Below are positions 63,136-64,000 of a stretch of 64,000 nt of DNA, piece after piece. The translations under genes were made by a program, and so were the position numbers. Where the stretch lies: positions 124,001-188,000 of the forward strand of contig NZ_JAERRB010000001.1 in NCBI RefSeq assembly GCF_016735595.1, read 5' to 3'. Origin of the DNA: Chryseolinea lacunae. GTDB lineage: Bacteria; Bacteroidota; Bacteroidia; Cytophagales; Cyclobacteriaceae. Positions within the stretch are counted from its first letter, which is position 1, and every line of letters begins with the position of its first letter. The notes under the pieces are model-generated. The model worked only from the letters and a program-made list of their open reading frames with translations, had not been told where the DNA came from and made no database searches.

Positions 63136-64000
63136 ATGCGACGCATTCTTCTACTTCTTTTGCTGACGTGGCCCGGCGCTTATGTCTTTGGTCAACAAAA
63201 AGACATCGACAAAAAACTAAAGGGCTTTGACGACTTTGTGACGAAGGCGATGCACGACTGGAATGTGCAGGGCCTTTCGGTGGCGGTGGTCTACAAAAAC
63301 AACGTGGTGCTGTCGAAAGGGTATGGCTTTCGCAACACAGCAGGAAAACTTCCGGTGACGTCACAAACACTCTTTGCCATCGGCTCCTGCACGAAAGCTT
63401 TTACGGCCGCGGGACTTTGCCTGCTGGAAGAAGACGGCAAGCTTGAACTCGACAATCCCGTGCGCAGCTACCTTCCGGATTTTAAACTGCAAGACGAATA
63501 CGTTTCGGCCAACATGACGCCACGCGATTTGCTGTGTCACCGCTCGGGACTCCCGCGTCACGACATGTTGTGGTATGGTTCGAACTTTTCGCGTGAAGCG
63601 TTGTATGAACGCCTGCGTTACCTTGAACCGAGCAAGCCCTTTCGCACCACCTACCAATATCAGAACCTCATGTTTATGACGGCCGGCTATCTCACCGAAA
63701 AAGTGAGCCACCAGTCGTGGGAGCAGTTCACACGCGAGCGCCTCTTTGCTCCCCTCAACATGACGGCGTCAAATTTTTCGGTGAACGATTTGCAACAGGC
63801 CAAAGATTTTTCGACCGGCTATGTGGATCAAAAAGGTGTGGTGCAGCCCATGCCCTACATGAACATCGACGCCCTGGGGCCAGCCGGCTCGATAAACTCA
63901 AACGCCGACGACATGAGTCACTGGCTGCTGGCCCTCATTAACGGCGGTCAGTTTAAGGGAAAGAAAATTCTTTCGCCCAACACAATACGCCAACTTCAGA
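63136..64000 (+). CDS. Serine hydrolase of the beta-lactamase (class C/PBP-like) family, partial
   Basis: The ATG at 63136 starts a signal peptide (MRRILLLLLLTWPGAYVFGQ) and the frame is open to the right edge (288 codons seen). The active-site Ser-x-x-Lys is in IGSCTKAFTAAG and the Tyr-x-Asn in TYQYQNLMF, both typical of class C beta-lactamase, esterase and PBP-like enzymes. An FG/NMTASNFSV block follows. It lies 54 bases after idi on the same strand but has no pathway link to it. The 3' end is missing. Confidence 0.88.
   Translation, partial: MRRILLLLLLTWPGAYVFGQQKDIDKKLKGFDDFVTKAMHDWNVQGLSVAVVYKNNVVLSKGYGFRNTAGKLPVTSQTLFAIGSCTKAFTAAGLCLLEEDGKLELDNPVRSYLPDFKLQDEYVSANMTPRDLLCHRSGLPRHDMLWYGSNFSREALYERLRYLEPSKPFRTTYQYQNLMFMTAGYLTEKVSHQSWEQFTRERLFAPLNMTASNFSVNDLQQAKDFSTGYVDQKGVVQPMPYMNIDALGPAGSINSNADDMSHWLLALINGGQFKGKKILSPNTIRQLQ

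Overview
The window comes from a Bacteroidota chromosome, most likely a Cytophagales-type environmental bacterium; this is inferred from gene families, as no rRNA is present. The pointers are a SusC/SusD pair with its ECF sigma factor and FecR anti-sigma factor, a PorP/SprF outer-membrane protein, a type IX secretion (T9SS) C-terminal sorting domain, SprB-type repeats, FG-GAP/UnbV lipoproteins, LytTR two-component genes, a TTG-N19-TAnnTTTG promoter, and mid-range G+C with TAA/TGA/TAG stops used normally. No tRNA, rRNA, CRISPR array or complete insertion sequence was seen.

Region 1 (1-19.9 kb) is an accessory surface/export block, all on the + strand. A 1852-residue modular secreted protein (97-5655) has a zincin-type peptidase motif and an AT-rich C-terminal domain that looks like a PD-(D/E)XK nuclease toxin. 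It is followed by two related candidate immunity genes (5677-7074, 7087-7683) and a translationally coupled HEAT-like secreted protein. Then come three more very large secreted proteins: a beta-rich protein split by one extra A (8874-13455), an FN3 protein and an SprB-repeat protein ending in a T9SS sorting domain. Together they look like a polymorphic-toxin locus with a T9SS-anchored surface partner.

Region 2 (19.9-32.5 kb) holds unlinked metabolic and envelope genes: an ExuT-like transporter, an NTF2-like protein, a seven-blade SBBP-repeat lipoprotein, a class II cyclic-nucleotide phosphodiesterase, a TonB receptor, a lipoprotein esterase and an FG-GAP/UnbV protein. Several strong intrinsic terminators separate them.

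Region 3 (32.5-41 kb) is a trans-envelope-regulated nutrient uptake locus on the - strand (sigma factor, FecR, SusC with STN domain, SusD). A divergent LacI-family regulator has a perfect palindromic operator just upstream of its start.

Region 4 (41-54.5 kb) contains a LytS/LytR-type pair, a three-domain fasciclin lipoprotein, the lutABC lactate-utilisation operon, outer-membrane and hypothetical proteins, PorP with an apparent frameshift in its signal peptide, a lipoprotein beta-carbonic anhydrase, a lone IS3-type OrfA, a CapA-like protein and pdeM. The gaps at 50.2-50.6 and 51.3-51.7 kb are unusually dense in palindromes.

Region 5 (54.6-64 kb) has a PiT phosphate transporter, the ligase-associated helicase that normally partners pdeM, and a light-response carotenoid unit: a CarH-type B12 photoreceptor regulator, an ECF sigma factor, crtI, crtB and idi, with repeated TTTGTTTAA sites over a consensus promoter. 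A serine beta-lactamase-family gene runs off the right edge.
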